64,000 bases of DNA, from assembly GCA_958426775.1 (NCBI GenBank), contig CATZZP010000004.1:1-64000 (forward strand). The letters run 5' to 3'. This DNA comes from an uncultured Bacillota bacterium (GTDB lineage Bacteria; Bacillota; Clostridia; Lachnospirales; CAG-274). The notes below the pieces were generated by a model, which saw only the letters and a program-made list of their open reading frames with translations, made no database searches and was not told where the DNA came from. Position 1 is the first letter of the stretch. Each line of letters starts with the position of its first letter. A program made the translations under genes and the position numbers. Positions 1 to 6,722 of the stretch are shown one piece after another.

Positions 1-51
1 TTTTATTATAATACATGACTTAGTTTTTTGTCCACTTTTTTAGTATAGCAC

Positions 52-348
52 CATGATGCAAAAAATACAATAGAGATGTGGTCAAAGGTTTTAAGAGGTG
101 AGGAAGAAAATATATTCCCTTATCAGGAGGAAGCAGATGTAATGTTTAATTCTGCTTTAGTCTATGAGCTTAGCGTATTAAGACCTTACATAGAGCCTAT
201 ACTTTTTAATATAAACAAAAGTGAAAAGGAGTATTCAGAGGCAAAAAGGCTCTTAAACTTTATAAACAGCTTTATTACTATTAATTCCACCGATATTCCC
301 TCTAACTCAATTCTAAGAGAGTTTATAGGGGGTAGCTGTTTTTATTGA
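52..348 (+). pseudogene. 3' remnant of a uridine kinase-like nucleoside kinase gene
   Basis: The 98 or so residues readable here match the C-terminal end of the long clostridial nucleoside kinases (TGS plus uridine kinase-like, about 550 residues). Family-typical segments are RGEEENIFPYQEEADVMFNS, EYSEAKRLLNF and the ending SNSILREFIGGSCF. Similarity starts at about position 55, and the same frame has a TAG at 46-48 and a TGA at 16-18, so the ATP-binding and catalytic parts are absent. No ribosome binding site precedes the ATG at 76. I read it as a gene cut at its 5' side by an insertion or rearrangement lying at the window edge. The family recognition is from memory of conserved motifs; the truncation is seen directly. 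Confidence 0.75.
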
Positions 349-428
349 TTTGTTAGACAAATTAAACAATTTTAATTGATTGATTATGTTAAAATTTAAT
401 AAAAATTTAATAATTTGACATAATATTG

Positions 429-457
429 TTGTAATATACCTTGCCCTGTGATATAAT
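429..457 (+). promoter_or_regulatory. Sigma-A promoter for the DUF5684 gene
   Basis: TTGTAA at 429-434 and TATAAT at 452-457 are separated by 17 bases. The gene start lies 39 bases further on, after an AAAGGGGG ribosome binding site. Confidence 0.55.
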
Positions 458-496
458 TATTAACATAAAATTATATTACACAAAGGGGGTAATGTT

Positions 497-880
497 ATGG
501 AAGGATACGATGTATCGACTTATGATTCAGCGGCAGGTGCCGGTACAAGTACAGTAATTGCTTTTATTTATATTGCAGTTCTGATTTTATTGCTTGTGGC
601 AATATGGAAGATTTATGTAAAGGCAGGCAGACCCGGTTGGGCGTCACTTATTCCTTTATATAATTGTTATGTATATTATGATATAGCTATGGGTAATGGT
701 TGGCTTTTTCTGCTTTCTTTTGTACCATTTGTAAATATTGTAATTAGCATTATTGTAACTCATAGGCTTTCAAAGGCTTTCGGACATGGTGTTGGTTTTA
801 CATTAGGCTTGTTATTCCTGTCGCCTATCTTTATACCTATACTTGCTTTCGGAAGCTCAGAGTATAAAGGTCCGCAATAA
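497..880 (+). CDS. DUF5684-family small membrane protein
   Basis: A 127-residue integral membrane protein with about three hydrophobic segments (residues 20-42, 68-90 and 96-118). The signature KAGRPGWASLIPLYNCYVYY followed by a Phe/Leu-rich helix is typical of DUF5684, a family often found near or fused to signal-peptidase-like proteins; its function is not established. The start is well supported by GGGGG seven bases upstream. It is monocistronic, with its own promoter upstream and an intrinsic terminator downstream. Confidence 0.8.
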   Translation: MEGYDVSTYDSAAGAGTSTVIAFIYIAVLILLLVAIWKIYVKAGRPGWASLIPLYNCYVYYDIAMGNGWLFLLSFVPFVNIVISIIVTHRLSKAFGHGVGFTLGLLFLSPIFIPILAFGSSEYKGPQ

Positions 881-892
881 AATTTTATAATC

Positions 893-926
893 AAAACGGT
901 GCAAATTTAATTTGCACCGTTTTTTG
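893..926 (+). terminator. Intrinsic terminator after the DUF5684 gene
   Basis: A long perfect stem (AACGGTGCAAAT pairing with ATTTGCACCGTT) with a very short loop is followed by a run of T. It sits 13 bases after the stop codon. Confidence 0.85.
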
Positions 927-1030
927 TTATGATATATAGACCTTGTTTACATGCTAAAAGAGCGATAAGTAAGCTTGAATAAACCGCTAAGCTGTGACAC
1001 AATCCCATCTTGAAAGCTAAAGCTATCTTA

Positions 1031-1906
1031 TTACTGATAAAGGCTTGTAACAACAATTTCGGGTCTGTTGTTGATACGTATGGGAATTATGCTGTTTCCG
1101 ATACCACCGCTTAATACCATGGTTGTTTTTCCGTTTTGGAATAATCCTCTGTCATATTTGGGGAATAATCCTTGGTCAGGAGCAATTACTCCGCCTATAA
1201 AGGGAAGCCTAAATTGTCCGCCGTGAGCATGTCCGCTGAAAATTAAATTAAATTTGTTAAAGGGATATTGCTCAAGGGAAGTAGGGCGGTGAGAAAGCAG
1301 AATCTTGTAATTGCCGTCGTTATAATCCATATATTCAAGCTCTGTAAATATCTGATTTTCGTAGTCTTTATCCTCTGTAAATGCAGGGTCGTGTATACCT
1401 GCAAGAAGTATTGTCTGATTATCTCTGTAAAGCCTTACAAAGGAATTATTTAAAATGTTTATACCCTGTGTTGTAAGTCCCTTCTCCAGTTTATTATAAT
1501 CAGCTTTGTCAATCCATGCCTCATGATTACCTGTAATAAAATAGCATGGAGCAATATCTGATATATTTTCCGTAAAATCAAGAGCTGTGGCAATGTCTGT
1601 GTGGTTGGAGTCAATTAAATCTCCTGTTAAAACTATAATATCAGGCTTTTCCGAGCGGATTTTTTCTATCAACCTATAGTTTTCTTTTCCAAACACAGCA
1701 TTGTGCAAATCAGATACTTGAACAATTTTATATCCATCAAAAGCCGTAGGAAGCTCCTTGTCTGTTATATTGTAATAGGTTGTTTTTATAGTTAAATTAC
1801 CCCATATAGTAAAGCCTATAAGTATAATTAGGGCAATACCTGTCAAACAATATATAAGCTTTTTACTTTTGCTTTTATTTATATTTTTAATTTTAACGGA
1901 ACACAA
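1031..1906 (-). CDS. Membrane-anchored metallophosphoesterase (YkuE-like)
   Basis: A 291-residue calcineurin-like phosphoesterase. One N-terminal transmembrane segment (residues 17-37) would anchor it with the catalytic domain outside. All metal-binding blocks are present: DLH at 66-68, GDLID at 95-99, GNHE at 126-129, SHRP near 205 and GHAHGGQ at 225-231. Length and order fit the YkuE subfamily, whose substrates are mostly unproven. The start is a TTG with AGGGGG about ten bases upstream. It is probably transcribed alone; the GNAT gene upstream is about 110 bases away on the same strand. Confidence 0.85.
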   Translation of the reverse strand: MCSVKIKNINKSKSKKLIYCLTGIALIILIGFTIWGNLTIKTTYYNITDKELPTAFDGYKIVQVSDLHNAVFGKENYRLIEKIRSEKPDIIVLTGDLIDSNHTDIATALDFTENISDIAPCYFITGNHEAWIDKADYNKLEKGLTTQGINILNNSFVRLYRDNQTILLAGIHDPAFTEDKDYENQIFTELEYMDYNDGNYKILLSHRPTSLEQYPFNKFNLIFSGHAHGGQFRLPFIGGVIAPDQGLFPKYDRGLFQNGKTTMVLSGGIGNSIIPIRINNRPEIVVTSLYQ

Positions 1907-2014
1907 AGTAAAAATTCCCCCTATATGGTTTTAGCTATATTGCTTATGTTTTTTGCTGTTGTTTGTGTTAGCGGATTAATAACAGAAATGCCATAAAGAT
2001 AGCTGAAATTATGT

Positions 2015-2527
2015 CTATTCAATACCAAATTCCTTTGCATATCTGAGTACTCCGTTGACAGCAGGGGCATTTTCAACTGTTTTATATGCCATAAAATTTT
2101 CTCTTGGTATCTCAAAGGGCGGGTATATTCCTAAAATGTCTGCCGGTACATAGCCTGTTCTCGGATAATATTTTTCACTGCCTAAAACAACTGAATATTC
2201 ATACCCCAAATCCTTTGCGATTTTATGTCCCTCTTCTATTAAAGCAGTACCTATCCCCTGTCTTTGGTATTCAGGCAAAACAGACAGTGGTGCCAATGCC
2301 AAAACAATACTGTTTTCAACCCATGCCTTTGTAAACATAATATGAGCGACAATTTTGCCGTCTTTTTCGGCAACTAAAGACAGCTCGGGAATATATGCCT
2401 CGCTTTTTCTTAAGGCATTTACTAAATCCTGTTCATTTCCGTCTGAATGTTCAGCACTTTCAAAAGCCTGCTTTACCAGTGAATATATAGTGCTGTAATC
2501 TTTTTCTTCTTCTTTTCTTATAATCAT
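2015..2527 (-). CDS. GNAT-family N-acetyltransferase
   Basis: A 170-residue acetyltransferase of the YhbS-like type. The acetyl-CoA binding loop is seen as LSVLPEYQRQGIGTALI (about residues 83-99), preceded by the usual strand (KIVAHIMF) and followed by VVLGSEKYYPRTGYVPA near 114-130. The substrate cannot be deduced. The ATG has AAGAGG about eight bases upstream. It borders the rlmD-derived repeat at 2550, so it may be the last native gene before the recombinase island or part of it. Confidence 0.8.
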   Translation of the reverse strand: MIIRKEEEKDYSTIYSLVKQAFESAEHSDGNEQDLVNALRKSEAYIPELSLVAEKDGKIVAHIMFTKAWVENSIVLALAPLSVLPEYQRQGIGTALIEEGHKIAKDLGYEYSVVLGSEKYYPRTGYVPADILGIYPPFEIPRENFMAYKTVENAPAVNGVLRYAKEFGIE

Positions 2528-2549
2528 AAAAACCTCTTGTAATTAGTAT

Positions 2550-2664
2550 TTATTCATTTACTCTTGAAATTAATACCATGCACTTCACGTGTGATGCCTA
2601 GGCTGTTGTGGAAAAGACCCAAAACTTGCTTAAAGAATTGGTTTTACTATATTTTGAGCGAGTT
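2550..2664 (-). repeat. Decayed copy of the rlmD 3' end, with inverted repeat (att-like remnant A)
   Basis: Read on the minus strand, 2597-2550 encodes ASHVKCMVLISRVNE and a stop, a degenerate version of the RlmD C-terminus (intact gene here: HVETVVLMSR). Next to it lie CCTAGGC and an imperfect inverted repeat, AAACTTGCT at 2622-2630 with GAGCGAGTTT at 2655-2664. The whole stretch aligns by eye with 3792-3909. The 14-base word GATTAGGCTGTTTT at 2716-2729 recurs exactly at 3607-3620. I infer a former attachment-site junction of a recombinase module. Confidence 0.65.
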
Positions 2665-2778
2665 TATATAATGTGTGACAACAGACTATACAGCTGTTTT
2701 TTTATTTTGTACTTTGATTAGGCTGTTTTGTATTTAGGCATGCAGTATATATTTTATTCGCATCCTCAGCATAACAAA

Positions 2779-3411
2779 TTAAAATTTATCAATCTCTTCT
2801 TCCAGATTCTTTAAAAATGTACCTGCATGTGCACCATCCATTTGCGTGTGATGAAATTGAAATGAAATTGTTAATAATGCTTTTTCTCCTTCTATACGAT
2901 ACTTTCCCCATATCATAAATGGATTATTGAAAATACCGCTATTCATTCCAACTGCTCCGTCTAATTCCACATTAACAATTGCAGATGTGCCGATTACCAT
3001 ATATTCTTCCGATAAATCGTGGTCTATACAAGTGTCATGAACTTCTTTTGTATACTTTAAGTATTCTGTATTAAATTTTTCTAAGTCTTCTGAAGCCGCA
3101 ATGTCGCAGGAACTGACTTCTCCATCTTTGTTGGTGACAATTGTGTTAACCGCTATTTTATCATACTGCATCAATTTGCCACCAACAGGCAACAAATAGA
3201 ATTCCTTCACGGTACAAGCCGCTTTACCTATGCAGTAATCAAGCAGCATATTAAACTTCATTTTTCTTGCTTTGCTTGCTTTTACTAATGGCATCACATC
3301 ATATGTCTTAAAAAATGTTACCATAGGATTTGGTGCTTTCATCCATAATTCAAACGCAGATGCTCTTGTTGTTTCTATGGGATTTATTTCTCTGACACTC
3401 ATTTTCTGCAC
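2779..3411 (-). CDS. Chloramphenicol acetyltransferase-like O-acetyltransferase
   Basis: A 210-residue protein of the CatA fold, the usual length for the family. The catalytic motif HHxxxDG is intact (H187, H188, D192, G193), and the substrate-channel segments typical of the family (for example NPFMIWGKY at 163-171 and SSCDIA at 100-105) are visible. Enzymes of this family acetylate the 3-hydroxyl of chloramphenicol, but many CatA-like relatives in Clostridia have unproven substrates, so resistance cannot be assumed. A strong AGGAGG lies eight bases before the ATG. It sits 31 bases downstream of a decayed recombinase, as the cargo of module 1. Confidence 0.85.
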   Translation of the reverse strand: MQKMSVREINPIETTRASAFELWMKAPNPMVTFFKTYDVMPLVKASKARKMKFNMLLDYCIGKAACTVKEFYLLPVGGKLMQYDKIAVNTIVTNKDGEVSSCDIAASEDLEKFNTEYLKYTKEVHDTCIDHDLSEEYMVIGTSAIVNVELDGAVGMNSGIFNNPFMIWGKYRIEGEKALLTISFQFHHTQMDGAHAGTFLKNLEEEIDKF

Positions 3412-3442
3412 CTCCTGTAAATTCCGATTTGTAATTTCAATA

Positions 3443-3556
3443 TCATCTTTTTTTCTTAGAACTGTACTTAGTAGATTTCCTTACATGCTGTCTGTTTTCA
3501 TCCACCAAGATATTACTTCTGTTTGATTTTTCTTTTTGGCTAAACGAAAAAATCTA
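3443..3556 (-). pseudogene. C-terminal remnant of a large serine recombinase
   Basis: The minus strand reads SNRSNILVDENRQHVRKSTK followed by YSSKKKR and a stop. This aligns with the end of the intact neighbour at 4303-5232 (ARSNVTINEAGEKCRKNTK, then YSSKKECQ and stop). Upstream codons degrade and meet a TAG near 3555, so only the last ~38 codons survive. The remnant ends at the same point as the intact gene, just before the position where the usual zinc-ribbon domain (CGEC) would start. It is not a functional gene. Confidence 0.75.
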
Positions 3557-3573
3557 TTTCTACTCCTCTATGG

Positions 3574-3620
3574 CTAATCATCATATTGATGTATAATCTT
3601 TATGATGATTAGGCTGTTTT
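3574..3620. repeat. Palindrome upstream of the decayed recombinase
   Basis: CTAATCATCATA at 3574-3585 and TATGATGATTAG at 3601-3612 form a perfect 12-base inverted repeat with a 15-base loop, followed by GCTGTTTTT. The right arm plus GGCT resembles the right arm of the palindrome upstream of the intact recombinase (ATGATAGTTAGGCT at 5285-5298). The rest of the gene-free stretch 3412-3951 holds the recombinase remnant, a second hairpin (GCTGTTTCA 3712-3720 with TGAAACAGC 3759-3767) and rlmD remnant B; I see no intact gene in it. A recombinase binding site or operator is an inference. Confidence 0.6.
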
Positions 3621-3791
3621 TCTTGTCAACAATCCTATCTGCACAACCTATCTGCTATAATCCTGTCAACTCAATTTTACAGATTTTTAACAGTAATTTT
3701 GTTTAGTTTTGGCTGTTTCAAAGGCTTTTTGCGATGTTCTTTCATTTTTGAAAAACAATGAAACAGCTTTACTCCAAGCCTCTTTATACAC

Positions 3792-3909
3792 TTACTTTTC
3801 AACCCTTGACATCAATACCACGCACTCAACATGTGATACCTAGGCTATTGCGGAAACAAGTCCATAAACTTGCTCAAAGCGTTGGTTTTATAATACTTTA
3901 AGCAAGTTT
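3792..3909 (-). repeat. Decayed copy of the rlmD 3' end, with inverted repeat (att-like remnant B)
   Basis: On the minus strand 3839-3792 reads VSHVECVVLMSRVEK and a stop, a clean RlmD C-terminal tail without the rest of the gene. Adjacent are CCTAGGC and an inverted repeat, AAACTTGCT at 3866-3874 with AGCAAGTTT at 3901-3909, both shared with remnant A at 2550-2664. The tail resembles RlmD of other Firmicutes at least as well as it does the resident copy, suggesting that it was carried in by the element. It is interpreted as the far junction of module 2. Confidence 0.7.
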
Positions 3910-3951
3910 ACATAATAAATGACATCTAAATTAGTAATTCAGCTAAGTAGG

Positions 3952-4203
3952 CTATTCTGTTTTTTGACTTTGAATTGTCCTCAAAAGTTCATCTTCGCGC
4001 TTACATTTTTTATCCATACACTCATCGCATATATCAAGGACATCTGAATTATAATCCTCATCTCCCAAGTCTTCCATAAAATCACATAAGCTGGGAATAG
4101 GATATAACCCGCCGCAATATTTACAATGAAGAAAAATTTTACCGTTCCTTATTGGAGTAAGGTGTATTGTTCCATTTGAATCCTCTGTTTTTACCATAAT
4201 CAT
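3952..4203 (-). CDS. Small cysteine-rich protein, probable zinc binder (module cargo)
   Basis: An 83-residue protein of unknown function. Two cysteine pairs, CKYCGG near 27-32 and CDECMDKKC near 59-67, are arranged as in a zinc ribbon, with an acidic stretch (EDLGDEDYNSD) between. The ATG at 4203 was chosen over an upstream in-frame start because AAGGAGG lies eight bases before it. It follows the recombinase by about 100 bases on the same strand and is the only cargo of module 2. It could be a DNA-binding accessory or directionality factor for the recombinase, but nothing proves that. Confidence 0.7.
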   Translation of the reverse strand: MIMVKTEDSNGTIHLTPIRNGKIFLHCKYCGGLYPIPSLCDFMEDLGDEDYNSDVLDICDECMDKKCKREDELLRTIQSQKTE

Positions 4204-4302
4204 AGTACGTGCCTCCTTAAAATTCGTGTGTACTATATTCGCTCTAAACGGAGGAAATAGCAAGTGTCACAGTTTACAATCTTTTGAATTAATTACTGTA
4301 AA

Positions 4303-5232
4303 TTATTGACATTCTTTTTTTGAACTATATTTTGTGTTTTTTCGACACTTTTCACCAGCTTCATTTATAGTAACGTTACTTCTTGCTTTCAACGAATTTT
4401 GTACTGTTCTAAATTCACTTTCGGTGATTATAGGAGGAATACATTCCTTCATTTGATATTGATATTCTTGTGTTGCTGAATCCAAGAGTGTAACGGTACC
4501 AGTGTATTTTTGGTTTTTAAGCATTGTTTCTATCATTCGTTTATTCCATTTTTCTTTTCCACTTGGAGATGGAACACCTGTATCATAAAGCTTTTTTATA
4601 ATGCCCAAAACACTTGCTCCGTCAAGGTACCAACGGAAAATATCTCGTACAATCTTTGCCTGCTCCTCATCAATAACAAGCTCACCGTCTTTATTTTTGG
4701 TATAGCCATACAGTTTTCTCTTGTACAATCCTGATGTTCCTGTAGCAGCTCTCATTGCAAGACCCATTCGGATATTTTCGCTTCGGCTTTCGTTCTCAGC
4801 CTGAGCAAAGGATTCCATTACCGAAATCATAAGGTTACTATCAATTTTGTCGGTATCTAAATCTTCATCTTCAAATATTAACCTAACTCCAGCTTTCTTT
4901 AATCTATTAATTGCGGATAGGGTATCAACGGTATCTCTGCCAAAACGGCTTATACTTTTTGTCAGCACAACAGAAATATTATGAGCTTCGCATTCTTTTA
5001 ATAATCGTTCAAATTCACGGCGTGGAGCATTTCTTTTTGCAGAGCCTATATCTATAAATATATCTGCTAATCTCCATTGATTAACATTTGCAACTGCTCT
5101 TGTTAATGCAGAAATTTGTGATGAAAGACTATATAGCTGTTCCTTTTCATTTGTGCTAACCCTGCAATAAATGGCAACATTCTTTTCTAAACGGTCATTT
5201 GTTGCAGGAATATAATAGATTTTAGAAGCCAT
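4303..5232 (-). CDS. Serine recombinase lacking the C-terminal zinc-ribbon/coiled-coil region
   Basis: A 309-residue site-specific recombinase. The N-terminal resolvase catalytic domain has the nucleophile in YCRVST (S26), followed by SISRFGRD and ESFAQAENESRS; a recombinase DNA-binding domain covers about 165-280 (YGYTKNKDG, IFRWYLDGASVLGI, MLKNQKYTG). Large serine integrases usually continue after KYSSK into a CGEC zinc ribbon and coiled coil (450-600 residues in total); this one stops at KYSSKKECQ. The decayed copy at 3443-3556 stops at the same place. The ATG has AAGGTGAG upstream. It starts 107 bases from the stop of rlmD, the position expected of an integrase beside its attachment site. 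Confidence 0.85.
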   Translation of the reverse strand: MASKIYYIPATNDRLEKNVAIYCRVSTNEKEQLYSLSSQISALTRAVANVNQWRLADIFIDIGSAKRNAPRREFERLLKECEAHNISVVLTKSISRFGRDTVDTLSAINRLKKAGVRLIFEDEDLDTDKIDSNLMISVMESFAQAENESRSENIRMGLAMRAATGTSGLYKRKLYGYTKNKDGELVIDEEQAKIVRDIFRWYLDGASVLGIIKKLYDTGVPSPSGKEKWNKRMIETMLKNQKYTGTVTLLDSATQEYQYQMKECIPPIITESEFRTVQNSLKARSNVTINEAGEKCRKNTKYSSKKECQ

Positions 5233-5254
5233 AAGCTCACCTTCTTGCTTAGTT

Positions 5255-5299
5255 TAGCCTATTTTTATAATATCATAAATATTAATGATAGTTAGGCTA
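5255..5299. promoter_or_regulatory. Palindrome between rlmD and the recombinase
   Basis: Nested inverted repeats: TAGCCTA at 5255-5261 with TAGGCTA at 5293-5299, and TATCAT at 5271-5276 with ATGATA at 5285-5290. It overlaps the A/T-rich region where the recombinase promoter must lie, so it may be a recombinase binding or autoregulatory site. Its right arm resembles the palindrome at 3574-3620. Confidence 0.5.
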
Positions 5300-5338
5300 T
5301 ATGTTTAAATTATTTCTGTAAATATACTATATATAGTG

Positions 5339-6718
5339 TTATTTGACATCGCAATCACTATATATGCGTGACATCAACACCACCGTTTCAACGTGTGGCG
5401 TATGTGGAAACATATCTACAGGCTGAACCTTCTTAATCTCATATTTATCCGCACAAAGGATTTTCAAATCCCTTGCAAGGGTAGCACTATCACAGGAAAC
5501 ATACACAATTCTATCAGGCGACATATCAAGCATAAGTTTAAGCAGGCTTTCCTCACAGCCCTTGCGGGGCGGGTCAACGACCATAACATCAGGAGTTATA
5601 CCCTTTTCCTTATTAAGCATAGGCACAATTTCCTCGGATTTACCTACATAAAACTCTGTATTATCAATATTGTTAAGCTTAGCGTTTTCCTTAGCGGCAC
5701 TTATTGCCTCAGGTACAATTTCAACACCGTATACCTTTTTAGCCCTTTGTGCAAGAAAAAGGGATATTGTACCTATACCACAGTAAGCGTCAATAACCGT
5801 TTCCTCTCCCTTAAGGTCGGCAAAGTCAAGGGCGGTGCGGTAAAGCTTTTCGGTTTGTTCGGGATTAACCTGAAAAAAGGAAAGAGGTGATATATTAAAT
5901 TTTAAGCTGTCTATATAATCGGTTATGGTTTCCTTACCGTAAATTACTTCAGTTGTTTTACCTAAAATTACGTTGGTTTTATCAGTATTATAGCTTATTA
6001 CTATGCTTTTGATTGTATTAAAGGCTGAAAGTGCAGTAATAAGCTCCTTTTTATACTTAAAGCTTTTAGCGTTTACAACAAGGCATACCATAGCTTCATC
6101 GGTGTGAACACTGTTTTTTATAACAATATGGCGTAAAAAGCCCTTATGCTCCTCCTCATTATAGGCTGTAAGCCTACAGCTATTCATAAAAGCCTTTATT
6201 GCATTTATAATATCCTTGTTATCCTCATGGTTAATAAGGCAGTCTTCACAGGGGATAACTCTGTGACTGTGGTTTGCATAAAAGCCACAGACAAGCTTAC
6301 CGTCAATAACACTTACGGGGTACTGTGCCTTATTGCGGTATCTAATAGGCTTATCCATACCTATTGCAGGGAGTACTTCTATATTTTCAAAGCTCCCTAT
6401 ACGTGCTAAATTCTGAGCTACCTTATTAGTTTTAAATTTAAGCTGTGCAGAATATAAAAGATGCTGAAGTGAACAGCCTCCGCACCTGCCTGCAACCTGA
6501 CACACAGGCTCAACTCTGTCAGGCGAGGGAGTGATTATATTTACAAGCTTGCCGTAACCATAGCTTTTTTTCAGCTTTGTGGCAATAATCTCTACTGTTT
6601 CATTGGGCAAAGCCTTGTCTACAAAAAAGGTAAATCCCTCAAGCTTGCCTATACCCTCTCCGTTTACACCTATATCCTGTATATCAAGTACGTAGTGGTT
6701 ATTTTTTATAAACTCCAT
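5339..6718 (-). CDS. rlmD: 23S rRNA (uracil-C5)-methyltransferase, RlmD/RumA family
   Basis: SAM-dependent enzyme that makes 5-methyluridine in 23S rRNA; 459 residues from the chosen start. Order: TRAM RNA-binding domain (1-60), 4Fe-4S cysteines C73, C79, C82 and C157 or C160, SAM-binding motif DAYCGIGTISL, DPPRKG, and the catalytic cysteine in YVSCDS (C409). The ATG at 6718 has AAGGA at good spacing; an upstream in-frame extension has no support. It starts five bases after yhaM ends, so the two are coupled. Its C-terminal codons (HVETVVLMSR) are those copied in the two att-like remnants downstream, and the tail after MSR (IYSDCDVK) may derive from an insertion event. Paralogues such as RlmCD cannot be excluded. 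Confidence 0.9.
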   Translation of the reverse strand: MEFIKNNHYVLDIQDIGVNGEGIGKLEGFTFFVDKALPNETVEIIATKLKKSYGYGKLVNIITPSPDRVEPVCQVAGRCGGCSLQHLLYSAQLKFKTNKVAQNLARIGSFENIEVLPAIGMDKPIRYRNKAQYPVSVIDGKLVCGFYANHSHRVIPCEDCLINHEDNKDIINAIKAFMNSCRLTAYNEEEHKGFLRHIVIKNSVHTDEAMVCLVVNAKSFKYKKELITALSAFNTIKSIVISYNTDKTNVILGKTTEVIYGKETITDYIDSLKFNISPLSFFQVNPEQTEKLYRTALDFADLKGEETVIDAYCGIGTISLFLAQRAKKVYGVEIVPEAISAAKENAKLNNIDNTEFYVGKSEEIVPMLNKEKGITPDVMVVDPPRKGCEESLLKLMLDMSPDRIVYVSCDSATLARDLKILCADKYEIKKVQPVDMFPHTPHVETVVLMSRIYSDCDVK

Positions 6719-6722
6719 AATA

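Larger units (their letters stand above)
2550..5338 (-). mobile_element. Tandem serine-recombinase modules inserted at the rlmD 3' end
   Basis: Two units in the same orientation abut the 3' end of rlmD. Unit 2 (about 3840-5338) has a palindrome, an intact serine recombinase and a small zinc-protein gene, ending at rlmD-like remnant B. Unit 1 (about 2600-3790) has a related palindrome, the last ~38 codons of another serine recombinase and a CatA-like gene, ending at remnant A. Serine-recombinase elements that use an rRNA uracil methyltransferase gene (rum) as target are known in streptococci. The assignment of unit boundaries here is inference from repeats. Confidence 0.6.

Noticed and set aside
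1921..2115. 64-codon minus-strand frame overlapping the end of the GNAT gene
   Set aside because: It is frame-shifted relative to the acetyltransferase, has no ribosome binding site and matches no family I know.
2779..3411. Naming the CatA-like gene as a chloramphenicol resistance gene
   Set aside because: The catalytic motif is present, but many relatives have other or unknown substrates, so only the fold and chemistry are claimed.
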